A stretch of DNA of 5,356 bases from Patescibacteria group bacterium (GTDB lineage Bacteria; Patescibacteriota; Patescibacteriia; GCA-002772895). The notes beneath the pieces are model-generated. The model was not told the origin of the DNA, did not search any database, and saw only the letters and a program-made list of their open reading frames with translations. Shown one piece after another: positions 1 to 4,942 of this stretch (the first letter of the stretch is position 1; every line of letters begins with the position of its first letter). The DNA is taken from positions 1 through 5,356 of the forward strand of contig JAHINX010000036.1 in the NCBI GenBank assembly GCA_018895765.1. Direction: 5' to 3'. The position numbers and the translations under genes were made by a program.

Positions 1-22
1 CGAAGCGCAGCGACCCCTTGAG

Positions 23-753
23 TAAATTTTGGCGCGCGTCTATACAGAAACATTATTTTTAACTTTTCTATAATGCCATGCAAACCAGATTCCTCCGATT
101 AAAGTTACTAGTGAAAGAATTATGAACATAGGCTCTTTTACGGATTGAATCCCATTTCCTACATAGGCTAAAGCTAAACTCCCACTTATATGTCCAACCG
201 CCATTAAGGGTAAAAAGATTTTTGGCTTCATCGCTGAAAGTCCTGCAAGGTAAGAAAGTTCATCATCTGGGAACACTGGCAAGAAATATGCGAGGAACAG
301 CAATACTTTGCCTTTGTCAAAATAATAATCATATTTTGTTATGGTTTCAGGTTTGACAACATGTTTAATGATTTTTCTTCCGAAAAATCTTGCCAAATAA
401 AATGCTATTGCTGTTCCAATAACTCTTCCAATCCAATTATAAATAAATCCTTGCCATGTTCCAAAAATAAAACCGCCTGCAATAGAAACAGCATAATGGC
501 TAAAAGGCGTAACTACAACTTGCAGGATTTGAATTAGAATAAAAACAAGAGGCGAGAATATTCCAAATTGATTGACAAAATCTCTTATCGCTTCTTGGCT
601 TCCAAAAAATGATGAAGGGAAAATATAACCAAGAATTAGTAAGGCGATTGGAATGATTGTCAATAAATACCAGAGGAGTTTAGCTTTTTTCATATTAATA
701 ATAGTTAGGAGGAATTTGTTTATTAAGTTTTCTTTCTAGCGCGCCAAAATTTA
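23..753. repeat. Cassette 1 terminal inverted repeat
   Basis: Left arm TAAATTTTGGCGCGC at 23-37 is the perfect 15-bp reverse complement of 739-753. The arms lie 2 bases past the stop codon and 45 bases before the start codon of the VTT gene. The right arm is only four bases from the core box of attC site A. It is the same repeat family as cassette 4. Confidence 0.85.
40..693 (-). CDS. VTT-domain (TVP38/TMEM64, DedA superfamily) membrane protein, copy 1
   Basis: A 217-aa integral membrane protein of the VTT/SNARE-associated family. Characterised relatives move lipids across bilayers: eukaryotic TMEM41B and VMP1 are scramblases, and some bacterial DedA proteins recycle undecaprenyl phosphate. 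The substrate here is unknown. Visible marks are an N-terminal helix (about 8-26), a helix with Q55-Q58 and P63, the glycine-rich stretch AGGFIFG at 72-78, N86/G89/G93, the LARFFGRK motif at 100-107, and the family signature LPVFPDDELSYLAGLSAM at 138-155 with D143-D144. Further helices lie at about 159-179 and 188-206. Length is normal for the family. The start at 693 is chosen because the paralogue at 2718-3371 is identical from this Met, while an upstream in-frame extension exists only there. There is no Shine-Dalgarno site. A TATTAT (703 to 698) ends four bases before the ATG, so a leaderless transcript is possible. The gene fills its cassette; its stop lies two bases from the left inverted-repeat arm. 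Confidence 0.9.
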   Translation of the reverse strand: MKKAKLLWYLLTIIPIALLILGYIFPSSFFGSQEAIRDFVNQFGIFSPLVFILIQILQVVVTPFSHYAVSIAGGFIFGTWQGFIYNWIGRVIGTAIAFYLARFFGRKIIKHVVKPETITKYDYYFDKGKVLLFLAYFLPVFPDDELSYLAGLSAMKPKIFLPLMAVGHISGSLALAYVGNGIQSVKEPMFIILSLVTLIGGIWFAWHYRKVKNNVSV

Positions 754-757
754 TTTC

Positions 758-883
758 GCCTAACGTATCGGGATAAGCGAAGTTTTCTGGAGCGTAGCGG
801 AAGAAAATTTGGGAGAGGGACTGGCACATACAATAAAAATATAAAATGCGTGCCAGTCCCGAACCGCTTATCCCGTGTTATAC
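758..883. other. attC-like recombination site A
   Basis: Left core box GCCTAAC (758-764) and right box GTTATAC (877-883). Perfect 11-bp arms CGGGATAAGCG (769-779) and CGCTTATCCCG (865-875) form the main stem. The left spacer (GTAT) is longer than the right one. Then follow the invariant GAAGT (779-783), a TTTTCT/AGAAAA hairpin, AATTTGGG (806-813) and a terminal 11-bp hairpin, 817-827 with 850-860. The two core boxes mismatch at two positions (GG versus TA), whereas the right box matches the far end of cassette 2. Length 126 bp. Confidence 0.78.
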
Positions 884-911
884 GTTGTAATAAAAAGCCG
901 ACAACCTTAAC

Positions 912-1483
912 AATAATTTTGGCAATTTATTTTTTTATTTTTCACCTTCGTTATTATCACGATTACGCCAATCAAAGAAGAATCCTTTCTTAAACCCACT
1001 ATTCTTTAAACCGGGGAACAGAAGTTCTCTTATTGCCTCTGCTCTAGAACTTGTATAATACGAGAGTACTTCTTTTACTCCTGATAATCGTGGGTTTTCA
1101 TAGACGCCGCGACGTTTTTCATCTTCAAGTGTTACATAATCTAAACCACGAGTTTCATGATCTTCTATAATTTTCTCTGCGATAAAAGCCAATTCCATTG
1201 GCTGGACTTCACAGTGTTCAGCCGCTTGTAAAAATATACTGACTTTTTCCGGAGAATCTAGTTTCTCATAAACTAGTGGATATTTAGATCTGAAGCCGGT
1301 AGGAAGTTCTTTTTCAGGATTCTTCTGTTCATCCTCTTCTAGTGATTTTTGTTCTGGTCCACCTCCACTTTCGCCTCCTTGTTCTCTTGTTTTCATATTG
1401 TTAATCAGTTAAAAATTAAGATGTGTCAAAATATTGAAACCTGCCATACGCGACCTGCCCAAAAATAAATTGCCAAAATTATT
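912..1483. repeat. Cassette 2 terminal inverted repeat, 23 bp perfect
   Basis: Positions 912-934 are the exact reverse complement of 1461-1483 (23 of 23; core TTTTGGCAATTTATTTTT). A second perfect 12-bp pair lies outside it, TAATAAAAAGCC at 888-899 with 1498-1509. Beyond that, GTTATACG (877-884) pairs with CGTATAAC (1513-1520). Together these make a stepped palindrome running from the attC core boxes inward to the gene. The core is shared with cassette 7. Confidence 0.92.
935..1396 (-). CDS. Orphan 153-aa cassette protein, acidic/charged
   Basis: I recognise no family. Residues 1-30 are Gly/Glu/Gln/Lys-rich and probably disordered. Residues 31-130 look like a compact, mostly helical soluble domain, with stretches such as PEKVSIFLQAAEHCEVQPME (49-68) and SRAEAIRELLFPG (117-129). 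The tail 130-153 is basic and aromatic, then acidic (GFFFDWRNRDNNEGEK). There is no signal peptide or membrane helix. The stop codon directly abuts the left inverted-repeat arm at 912-934, so the gene fills its cassette. No Shine-Dalgarno site precedes the ATG. A TTGACA (1429 to 1424) has only a poor -10 (GATTAA, 1406 to 1401) at 17-bp spacing, which would give a nearly leaderless mRNA. It is called coding because it is a complete frame of plausible composition that ends exactly at the cassette repeat. Confidence 0.75.
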   Translation of the reverse strand: MKTREQGGESGGGPEQKSLEEDEQKNPEKELPTGFRSKYPLVYEKLDSPEKVSIFLQAAEHCEVQPMELAFIAEKIIEDHETRGLDYVTLEDEKRRGVYENPRLSGVKEVLSYYTSSRAEAIRELLFPGLKNSGFKKGFFFDWRNRDNNEGEK

Positions 1484-1513
1484 ATCAATATTAAAGAGGC
1501 TTTTTATTATGGC

Positions 1514-1613
1514 GTATAACGTTTGGGATATACGAAGTTTTTCTGTAGCGTAGCGAAAGAAAAATTTGGGTGAAGCCCGAGCCGAGGGCTGAACCGTATA
1601 TCCCTTGTTATAC
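1514..1613. other. attC-like recombination site B
   Basis: Core boxes GTATAAC (1514-1520) and GTTATAC (1607-1613). Main stem GGGATATACG (1525-1534) pairs with CGTATATCCC (1595-1604). Invariant GAAGT at 1534-1538, hairpin TTTTTCT (1538-1544) with AGAAAAA (1558-1564), AATTTGGG at 1563-1570, and terminal hairpin AGCCC (1574-1578) with GGGCT (1586-1590) closing a GAGCCGA loop. Length 100 bp. Confidence 0.8.
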
Positions 1614-1709
1614 GCCCCGACGACTGAAAGGAGGAGAGCGCAGCGTGGCACGGAGCGTAGTGGAGCGAGTTCAAAAACCCGCCTTATTCGTTACTACAAA
1701 ATTTTAATT

Positions 1710-2459
1710 CTAATGAGTTAACCATCCCCCATCCACAACTAATGTATGTCCTGTTATAAAGCTTGAATCGTCTGATGCTAAAAAGACTACGGCTTTGCCT
1801 ATTTCTTCTGGTTGACCAACTCTGCCGAGAGGAGTGTTTGCTAACAAAACCTCTTTTGTTTTTTTGTCCTTTAACATATCTTCGGTCATCTTTGTGGCAA
1901 TTACTCCAGGTGCTACTACATTAACATTAATATTGTGAGGAGATAGTTCCATTGCAAGCTCTCTCGTTAAGTTTATAATTCCTGCTTTGGAAGCACAATA
2001 AGCAGAGGTATTCATAAATCCTACTTCTCCTGCTATAGAAGCTATTGAAATTATTTTCCCACCTTTTTGTTTAACCATCTGTTTTGCAGCAGCATTTGTG
2101 CAGAGAAATACTCCCTTTAAGTTTATACCCAAGACAAAATCCCAATCCTTTTCTATCATCTGGACAAAAGGTTTCATTAAAACAACACCAGCATTATTAA
2201 CAAGAATATCTATTCTTTTAAATTTTTGTATAGTCTTTTTTACCATGGCATCCACATCTCTTTTTTTGGAAACATCACATTTTACAGCAATCGCATCTGA
2301 ACCAATCTTTTTTATTTCATCACAAACATTTTGACATTCTTTTAAATCGATATCAGAGATAACTACTTTAGCTCCTTCTTTTGCTAACTCAAGTGCTATA
2401 GATTGACCAATACCTCTTCTTGAACCTGTCACAATAGCAATTTTGTTTTTTAATTTCAT
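1710..2459 (-). CDS. Short-chain dehydrogenase/reductase (SDR), FabG-like
   Basis: A 249-aa classical SDR, an NAD(P)-dependent alcohol/ketone oxidoreductase of the soluble cytoplasmic type. The sequence shows the dinucleotide-binding motif TGSRRGIG (11-18), D36 at the end of the second strand, NNAG (88-91), N113, and the catalytic S141, Y154 and K158 (YCASK) at FabG-like spacing. The substrate-loop motif APG is at 183-185 and the usual ending is DGGW. D36 favours NAD over NADP, which is unlike typical fatty-acid FabG, so a sugar or polyol dehydrogenase role is also possible; the substrate cannot be told. All catalytic residues are intact and length is standard. An AAAGGAGGTG site (2476 to 2467) lies 7 bases upstream of the ATG, giving a well-supported start. 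It is the only minus-strand gene in the window with a strong ribosome binding site. No convincing promoter was seen, only an AT-rich TATATT at 2487 to 2482. Confidence 0.95.
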   Translation of the reverse strand: MKLKNKIAIVTGSRRGIGQSIALELAKEGAKVVISDIDLKECQNVCDEIKKIGSDAIAVKCDVSKKRDVDAMVKKTIQKFKRIDILVNNAGVVLMKPFVQMIEKDWDFVLGINLKGVFLCTNAAAKQMVKQKGGKIISIASIAGEVGFMNTSAYCASKAGIINLTRELAMELSPHNINVNVVAPGVIATKMTEDMLKDKKTKEVLLANTPLGRVGQPEEIGKAVVFLASDDSSFITGHTLVVDGGWLTH

Positions 2460-2466
2460 AATATTA

Positions 2467-2476
2467 CACCTCCTTT
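2467..2476 (-). promoter_or_regulatory. Ribosome binding site of the SDR gene
   Basis: AAAGGAGGTG on the minus strand, seven bases before the ATG at 2459. It is close to a full match to the 16S rRNA 3' end. It fixes the start and contrasts with the other minus-strand genes, which have none. Confidence 0.85.
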
Positions 2477-2555
2477 CTTTTAATATATAATTTATTCGAC
2501 CTTTAAATATTTTACTAAATTTTTCAATGTTTTAAAAGGCGGGTTTTTGAATTGC

Positions 2556-2655
2556 GTATAACATCGGGGATAAAAGAAGTTTTTCTGGAACGAAGTGAAA
2601 GAAAAATTTGAGAAAATTGCGAGCCGAGCAATTTTCCTTTTATCCCTTGTTATAC
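2556..2655. other. attC-like recombination site C
   Basis: Core boxes GTATAAC (2556-2562) and GTTATAC (2649-2655). Main stem GGGATAAAAG (2567-2576) with CTTTTATCCC (2637-2646). Invariant GAAGT at 2576-2580, hairpin TTTTTCT (2580-2586) with AGAAAAA (2600-2606), AATTTGAG after it, and terminal 9-bp hairpin GAAAATTGC (2612-2620) with 2628-2636 closing a GAGCCGA loop. Length 100 bp. Confidence 0.82.
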
Positions 2656-2699
2656 GAGGGTGAGGAGCGATAGCGACGAAAGCGTAGCGTCCCCTTGAG

Positions 2700-3432
2700 T
2701 AAATTTTGACGCGCGTTCTACACATTAGCATTATTCTTAACTTTTCTATAATGCCATGCAAACCAAATTCCTCCGATTAGAGTTACTAGTGAAAGAATTA
2801 TGAACATGGGTTCTTTTACTGACTGTATTCCATTTCCTACATAGGCTAAGGCTAAACTTCCACTTATATGCCCAATCGCCATTAGGGGTAAAAATATTTT
2901 TGGTTTCATAGCTGAAAGTCCTGCAAGATAAGATAATTCATCGTCAGGGAACACTGGCAAGAAATATGCAAGGAACAGCAATATTTTTCCTTTATCAAAA
3001 TAATAATCGTATTTTTGTATAGTTCCAGGTTTAACAACATGTTTGATTATTTTTCTTCCAAAAAATCTTGCTAAATAAAATGCGATTGCTGTTCCAATTA
3101 CTCTTCCAATCCAATTATAGATGAATCCTTGCCATGTTCCAAATATGAATCCACCTGCGATTGATACAGCATAATGACTAAATGGTGTGATAACTACTTG
3201 CAGGACTTGGATCAAAATAAAGACAAGGGGCGAGAATATTCCAAATTGATTTACAAAATCTCTAATCGCTTCTTGACTTCCGAAAAATGATGAAGGAAAA
3301 ATATAACCAAGAATCAGCAAGGCGATTGGAATAATTGTCAATAAATACCAGAGGAGTTTAGCTTTTTTCATATTAATAATAGTTAGGAGGAATTTGTTTA
3401 TTAAAGTTTTCATTCTATCGCGCTAAAATTTA
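2700..3432. repeat. Cassette 4 terminal inverted repeat, imperfect
   Basis: TAAATTTTGACGCGCG at 2700-2715 faces 3419-3432, whose reverse complement is TAAATTTTAGCGCG. The TAAATTTT half is perfect and the GCGCG half is offset by a two-base difference. It is homologous to the cassette 1 repeat, where the arms are still perfect. The cassette's outer core boxes also mismatch (GTTATAC left, GCCTAAC right). Confidence 0.75.
2718..3371 (-). CDS. VTT-domain (TVP38/TMEM64, DedA superfamily) membrane protein, copy 2
   Basis: A 217-aa membrane protein with the same helices and the same signature motifs as the gene at 40-693, including intact FPDDELSYLAGL. By eye it differs at 8 residues: I56V, V61I, E116G, T119Q, V130I, V166I, V215A and S216N (copy 1 to copy 2). 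Most changes are conservative, while the DNA differs at about one base in ten. An in-frame ATG at 3413 would add 14 residues. In copy 1 that codon is AAG and a one-base deletion breaks the frame, so the shared Met at 3371 is preferred. There is no Shine-Dalgarno site; the upstream RNA actually contains CCUCC. Its role is probably lipid handling in the membrane, substrate unknown. Confidence 0.9.
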   Translation of the reverse strand: MKKAKLLWYLLTIIPIALLILGYIFPSSFFGSQEAIRDFVNQFGIFSPLVFILIQVLQVVITPFSHYAVSIAGGFIFGTWQGFIYNWIGRVIGTAIAFYLARFFGRKIIKHVVKPGTIQKYDYYFDKGKILLFLAYFLPVFPDDELSYLAGLSAMKPKIFLPLMAIGHISGSLALAYVGNGIQSVKEPMFIILSLVTLIGGIWFAWHYRKVKNNANV

Positions 3433-3436
3433 TTTC

Positions 3437-3604
3437 GCCTAACGTATCCGAGTATGCGAAGTTCGCTTTTCGGAGTTATTGGTTAATATTTCATTTAGCT
3501 TAATACTATTTTACTGTATAATTACTTGGATTACCACCCAACAGAGAAAAGTGAATTTGGGAAAAACTCGAGCCGAGAGTTTTTCCGCATACTCGGTGTT
3601 AGGC
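3437..3604. other. attC-like recombination site D, enlarged
   Basis: Core boxes GCCTAAC (3437-3443) and GTTAGGC (3598-3604) are exact complements. Main stem CCGAGTATGCG (3448-3458) with CGCATACTCGG (3586-3596). Invariant GAAGT at 3458-3462, AATTTGGG at 3554-3561, and terminal 9-bp hairpin GAAAAACTC (3561-3569) with 3577-3585 closing a GAGCCGA loop. The second hairpin is expanded: CTTTTC (3466-3471) and GAAAAG (3546-3551) enclose about 75 AT-rich bases absent from sites B, C and E. Length 168 bp. Confidence 0.8.
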
Positions 3605-3685
3605 GAGGGTGAGCGGAACGGAGTGAAGCGAAAGCGCAGCGCCCCCGTAGCGTTTTCTTTTAAATTATTTTTTGCGGTCGTGGGC

Positions 3686-3714
3686 TTGACAGATTAACCT
3701 TTATCTGCTATACT
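3686..3714 (+). promoter_or_regulatory. Sigma70-type promoter of cassette 5
   Basis: -35 TTGACA (3686-3691), a 17-base spacer and -10 TATACT (3709-3714). This is one mismatch from the full consensus. It lies 10 bases inside the left inverted-repeat arm. The predicted transcript starts near 3721, giving a leader of about 90 bases. Confidence 0.85.
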
Positions 3715-3719
3715 GAAAC

Positions 3720-3807
3720 ATCAATAGTTGAGAAATCATCTTTTAACCAAAAGAGTGGTTTCTCGCTATTGCGAGGATCTGCTCTTTTACAAAAACCATA
3801 GGAGGTG
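3720..3807 (+). promoter_or_regulatory. Structured leader and ribosome binding site of cassette 5
   Basis: Local hairpins are AACCA (3745-3749) with TGGTT (3756-3760), and CTCGC (3762-3766) with GCGAG (3771-3775) around a TATT loop. GAGAAA at 3730-3735 can alternatively pair with TTTCTC at 3759-3764. GGATCTGCTCTTT (3775-3787) is a perfect complement of 3991-4003 beyond the stop codon. The ribosome binding site AGGAGGTG is at 3800-3807, and its GGAGG lies 6 bases before the ATG. Confidence 0.65.
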
Positions 3808-3811
3808 TGAA

Positions 3812-3985
3812 ATGAAACTTTTAGTTATTGCACTCGTAATCATCGTCAGCGCCATTATTGAGGTGGCCGTTGACAAAGCTCTGGGCATTGATTTTTCGGG
3901 GTTGTCTGCTCCGAAAAGGATTACCCATAGTGTGGTATACAAATTGTCTGGCGGGGCAATCCTCGCCTGTATCTACTTTCTGTAA
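3812..3985 (+). CDS. Small two-helix membrane protein, 57 aa (orphan)
   Basis: I do not recognise a family. The protein has a strongly hydrophobic N-terminal helix at about 2-20 (MKLLVIALVIIVSAIIEVAV, with E17 inside it). A short basic loop containing SAPKRITHS (32-40) follows, then a second helix at about 41-57 that runs to the C-terminus. The start at 3812 is chosen for its strong ribosome binding site; a TTG at 3728 is in frame but lies within the structured leader and has no such site. The gene has its own near-consensus promoter and terminator, so it does not depend on an integron promoter. It is the only gene in its cassette and has no partner frame, which argues against a toxin-antitoxin pair. 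It parallels the next gene in size, topology and expression signals, but I see no sequence similarity between the two proteins. Confidence 0.8.
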   Translation: MKLLVIALVIIVSAIIEVAVDKALGIDFSGLSAPKRITHSVVYKLSGGAILACIYFL

Positions 3986-4014
3986 ACAGCAAAGAGCAGA
4001 TCCGGTTCAAACAC

Positions 4015-4056
4015 AAGGCGTTGGCTACACAGCTGACGGCTGACGCCTTTTTTCTT
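4015..4056 (+). terminator. Intrinsic terminator of cassette 5
   Basis: A 12-bp stem with three G-U wobbles, AAGGCGTTGGCT (4015-4026) with GGCTGACGCCTT (4038-4049), an 11-base loop, then TTTTCTT completing a T-rich tail. It lies 29 bases after the stop codon and just before the right inverted-repeat arm. Confidence 0.85.
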
Positions 4057-4087
4057 ATGAGCAAAAAATAATTTGAAAGAAAATGTC

Positions 4088-4186
4088 GCCTAACGTTTAC
4101 CGATATCCGAAGTCCCGAAGCCTGAAAGACAAGGAATTTGGACGAGGAGCGGGCTGAGCTCCGAGTCGGATATTGTGTTGTTAGGC
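4088..4186. other. attC-like recombination site E
   Basis: Core boxes GCCTAAC (4088-4094) and GTTAGGC (4180-4186) are exact complements. The main stem is shorter, ATATCCGA (4103-4110) with TCGGATAT (4166-4173). Invariant GAAGT at 4109-4113, AATTTGG at 4135-4141, and terminal hairpin GGAGC (4146-4150) with GCTCC (4158-4162) around GGGCTGA, a variant of the GAGCCGA loop. Length 99 bp. Confidence 0.77.
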
Positions 4187-4191
4187 GAGGG

Positions 4192-4241
4192 TTCTTTTGC
4201 CCTCCTTTAATGTAATTATATCAAATAAAAGGGCAAAAGAA
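4192..4241. repeat. 11-bp hairpin in the cassette 6 leader
   Basis: TTCTTTTGCCC (4192-4202) and GGGCAAAAGAA (4231-4241) form a perfect stem around a 28-base AT-rich loop. On the minus strand the loop contains TGATATAAT (4223 to 4215), an extended -10 motif, followed downstream by AAAGGAGGG, but no start codon or frame follows. It may be a remnant of a minus-strand expression signal, or an extra hairpin with no role in expression. Confidence 0.6.
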
Positions 4242-4291
4242 AGCGCAGCGCCCTCTTGAGTTTTCTTTAAAATTATTTTTGCGTCGTTGGG

Positions 4292-4321
4292 TTGACACAA
4301 TATATTTTATTTGCTTATATT
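4292..4321 (+). promoter_or_regulatory. Sigma70-type promoter of cassette 6
   Basis: -35 TTGACA (4292-4297) and -10 TATATT (4316-4321) with an 18-base spacer. It lies 9 bases inside the left inverted-repeat arm, the same placement as in cassette 5. The expected start is near 4328, giving a short leader of about 30 bases. Confidence 0.78.
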
Positions 4322-4358
4322 GTAGTAAATCAAGCTATAAAACAATGGAGGTGAAATC

Positions 4359-4598
4359 ATGACATTGAACAGGATTATGCATATGTACGGGGATAAACCG
4401 CCTTTGTACAATATTTCATTGTGCGTATTATTCTTTGGTATCGGATGGATTTGCGCAAAATATGGAGAAATTGGCTTTGGCTATGTTTCCCCGCGCATTT
4501 TAGGGATTTTTTTAATCGTTCATTTCGCAGATGCACTGGTTAAAGGTATGGTTTTTGCCAAAGACCATTTCATAATCAAGCTGGTGCCAAAAGACTAA
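4359..4598 (+). CDS. Small two-helix membrane protein, 79 aa (orphan)
   Basis: I recognise no family. A short polar N-terminus (1-16) is followed by a helix at about 17-35 (YNISLCVLFFGIGWICAKYG region, two Cys), a glycine-rich loop (36-46), a second helix at about 47-67 (ILGIFLIVHFADALVKGMVF, with H55 and D58 inside it), and a basic tail ending KLVPKD. The start is set by GGAGGTG at 4347-4353, five bases before the ATG. The gene has its own promoter at 4292-4321 and terminator after 4634, and fills a cassette whose borders closely resemble those of cassette 5. The function may lie in the inner membrane, but nothing more specific can be read. Confidence 0.82.
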   Translation: MTLNRIMHMYGDKPPLYNISLCVLFFGIGWICAKYGEIGFGYVSPRILGIFLIVHFADALVKGMVFAKDHFIIKLVPKD

Positions 4599-4611
4599 TT
4601 ATTTTCAATGC

Positions 4612-4632
4612 ATCAATTTAAGATAAATTGAT
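4612..4632 (+). other. 3' UTR hairpin of cassette 6
   Basis: ATCAATTTA (4612-4620) and TAAATTGAT (4624-4632) form a perfect 9-bp stem with an AGA loop. It sits between the stop codon and the terminator. It might protect the 3' end of the mRNA; no U-tract follows it. Confidence 0.6.
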
Positions 4633-4633
4633 C

Positions 4634-4668
4634 AAGGGCCATCAAAAACGGTGGCCTTTATTTTATTT
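4634..4668 (+). terminator. Intrinsic terminator of cassette 6
   Basis: A 10-bp stem with two G-U wobbles, AAGGGCCATC (4634-4643) with GGTGGCCTTT (4650-4659), a six-base AAAAAC loop, and a T-rich tail interrupted by A (ATTTTATTT). It lies 10 bases before the right inverted-repeat arm at 4674. Confidence 0.8.
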
Positions 4669-4700
4669 GATAAGCAAAAATAATTTTTAAAGAAAATTTC

Positions 4701-4898
4701 TCCTAACGTTTGCGTGTATCTGAAGTTTCCATCCCGATTAAACAGGATAAATTTTGATTATCAGACGCACGTTTTATAATTGAACTCCACCTAAATCCTC
4801 ATCTAAATAAGGGATGAAAATTTGGGCGGAGGAAAATTGGCGCTCCTTAAGGATTTAATTAATGCCAATTTTCCGTAGCCAGATACACGCTGTTATGT
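4701..4898. other. attC-like recombination site F, enlarged
   Basis: Core boxes TCCTAAC (4701-4707) and GTTATGT (4892-4898) are poor complements. The right box instead matches CACATAAC at 5343-5350, the far end of cassette 7. Main stem GCGTGTATCTG (4712-4722) with CAGATACACGC (4880-4890). Invariant GAAGT at 4722-4726, a second hairpin TTTCCATCCC (4726-4735) with GGGATGAAA (4811-4819) carrying one bulge, AATTTGGG at 4819-4826, and an 11-bp terminal hairpin 4831-4841 with 4864-4874. Length 198 bp, near the upper limit for attC sites. Confidence 0.74.
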
Positions 4899-4942
4899 GA
4901 TGTAGCCAGAAATTTCTATTCCTTAATGTATTTTTTGGCAAT

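Larger units (their letters stand above)
1670..2551. repeat. Cassette 3 terminal inverted repeat
   Basis: TTCAAAAACCCGCCTT at 1670-1685 is the perfect 16-bp reverse complement of 2536-2551. The right arm lies four bases from the core box of site C. The left arm is set back 56 bases from the core box of site B by a GC-rich stretch with AGCGNAGCG-type motifs. This repeat differs in sequence from those of the other cassettes. Confidence 0.88.
3653..4083. repeat. Cassette 5 terminal inverted repeat, 22 of 23 bp
   Basis: Positions 3653-3675 and 4061-4083 are reverse complements with a single mismatch (core AAATTATTTTTTGC on the left). They bracket the promoter, leader, gene and terminator. The same repeat, slightly changed, brackets cassette 6. 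Confidence 0.9.
4261..4696. repeat. Cassette 6 terminal inverted repeat, one-base indel
   Basis: Positions 4261-4282 (22 bases) and 4674-4696 (23 bases) are reverse complements apart from one extra base in an A/T run. As in cassette 5, the arms enclose promoter, gene and terminator. The left arm is preceded by GCGCAGCGCCCTCTTGAG (4243-4260), related to the left ends of cassettes 1 and 4. Confidence 0.9.

Noticed and set aside
704..715. GGAGG just upstream of the VTT start, as a ribosome binding site
   Set aside because: The motif is on the plus strand while the gene is on the minus strand; its RNA reads CCUCC, and no plus-strand frame follows.
912..1483. Inverted repeats as ends of insertion sequences or MITEs
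   Set aside because: No transposase and no target-site duplication is visible, and the arms differ between cassettes but always sit at the same distance from attC boxes.
1409..1651. Minus-strand open frame of 80 codons
   Set aside because: It runs through the cassette 2 repeat arm and all of attC site B; its length comes from the palindrome, and no ribosome site or sensible composition supports it.
2098..2334. Plus-strand frame inside the SDR gene
   Set aside because: It is antisense to a complete, intact SDR with all catalytic motifs.
2492..2761. Minus-strand open frame of 89 codons
   Set aside because: It overlaps attC site C, the cassette 4 leader and the end of the second VTT gene.
3479..3697. 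Plus-strand open frame inside and after attC site D
   Set aside because: It reads through the hairpins of the site and the GC-rich leader, has no ribosome binding site, and overlaps the promoter of cassette 5.
3812..4598. Cassettes 5 and 6 as toxin-antitoxin pairs
   Set aside because: Each cassette has a single frame and no second gene or antisense promoter over it; small size and a private promoter alone do not show this.
758..4898. Spaced palindromes as a CRISPR array
   Set aside because: Repeats are 99-198 bp with variable sequence and are separated by genes, not by short uniform spacers.
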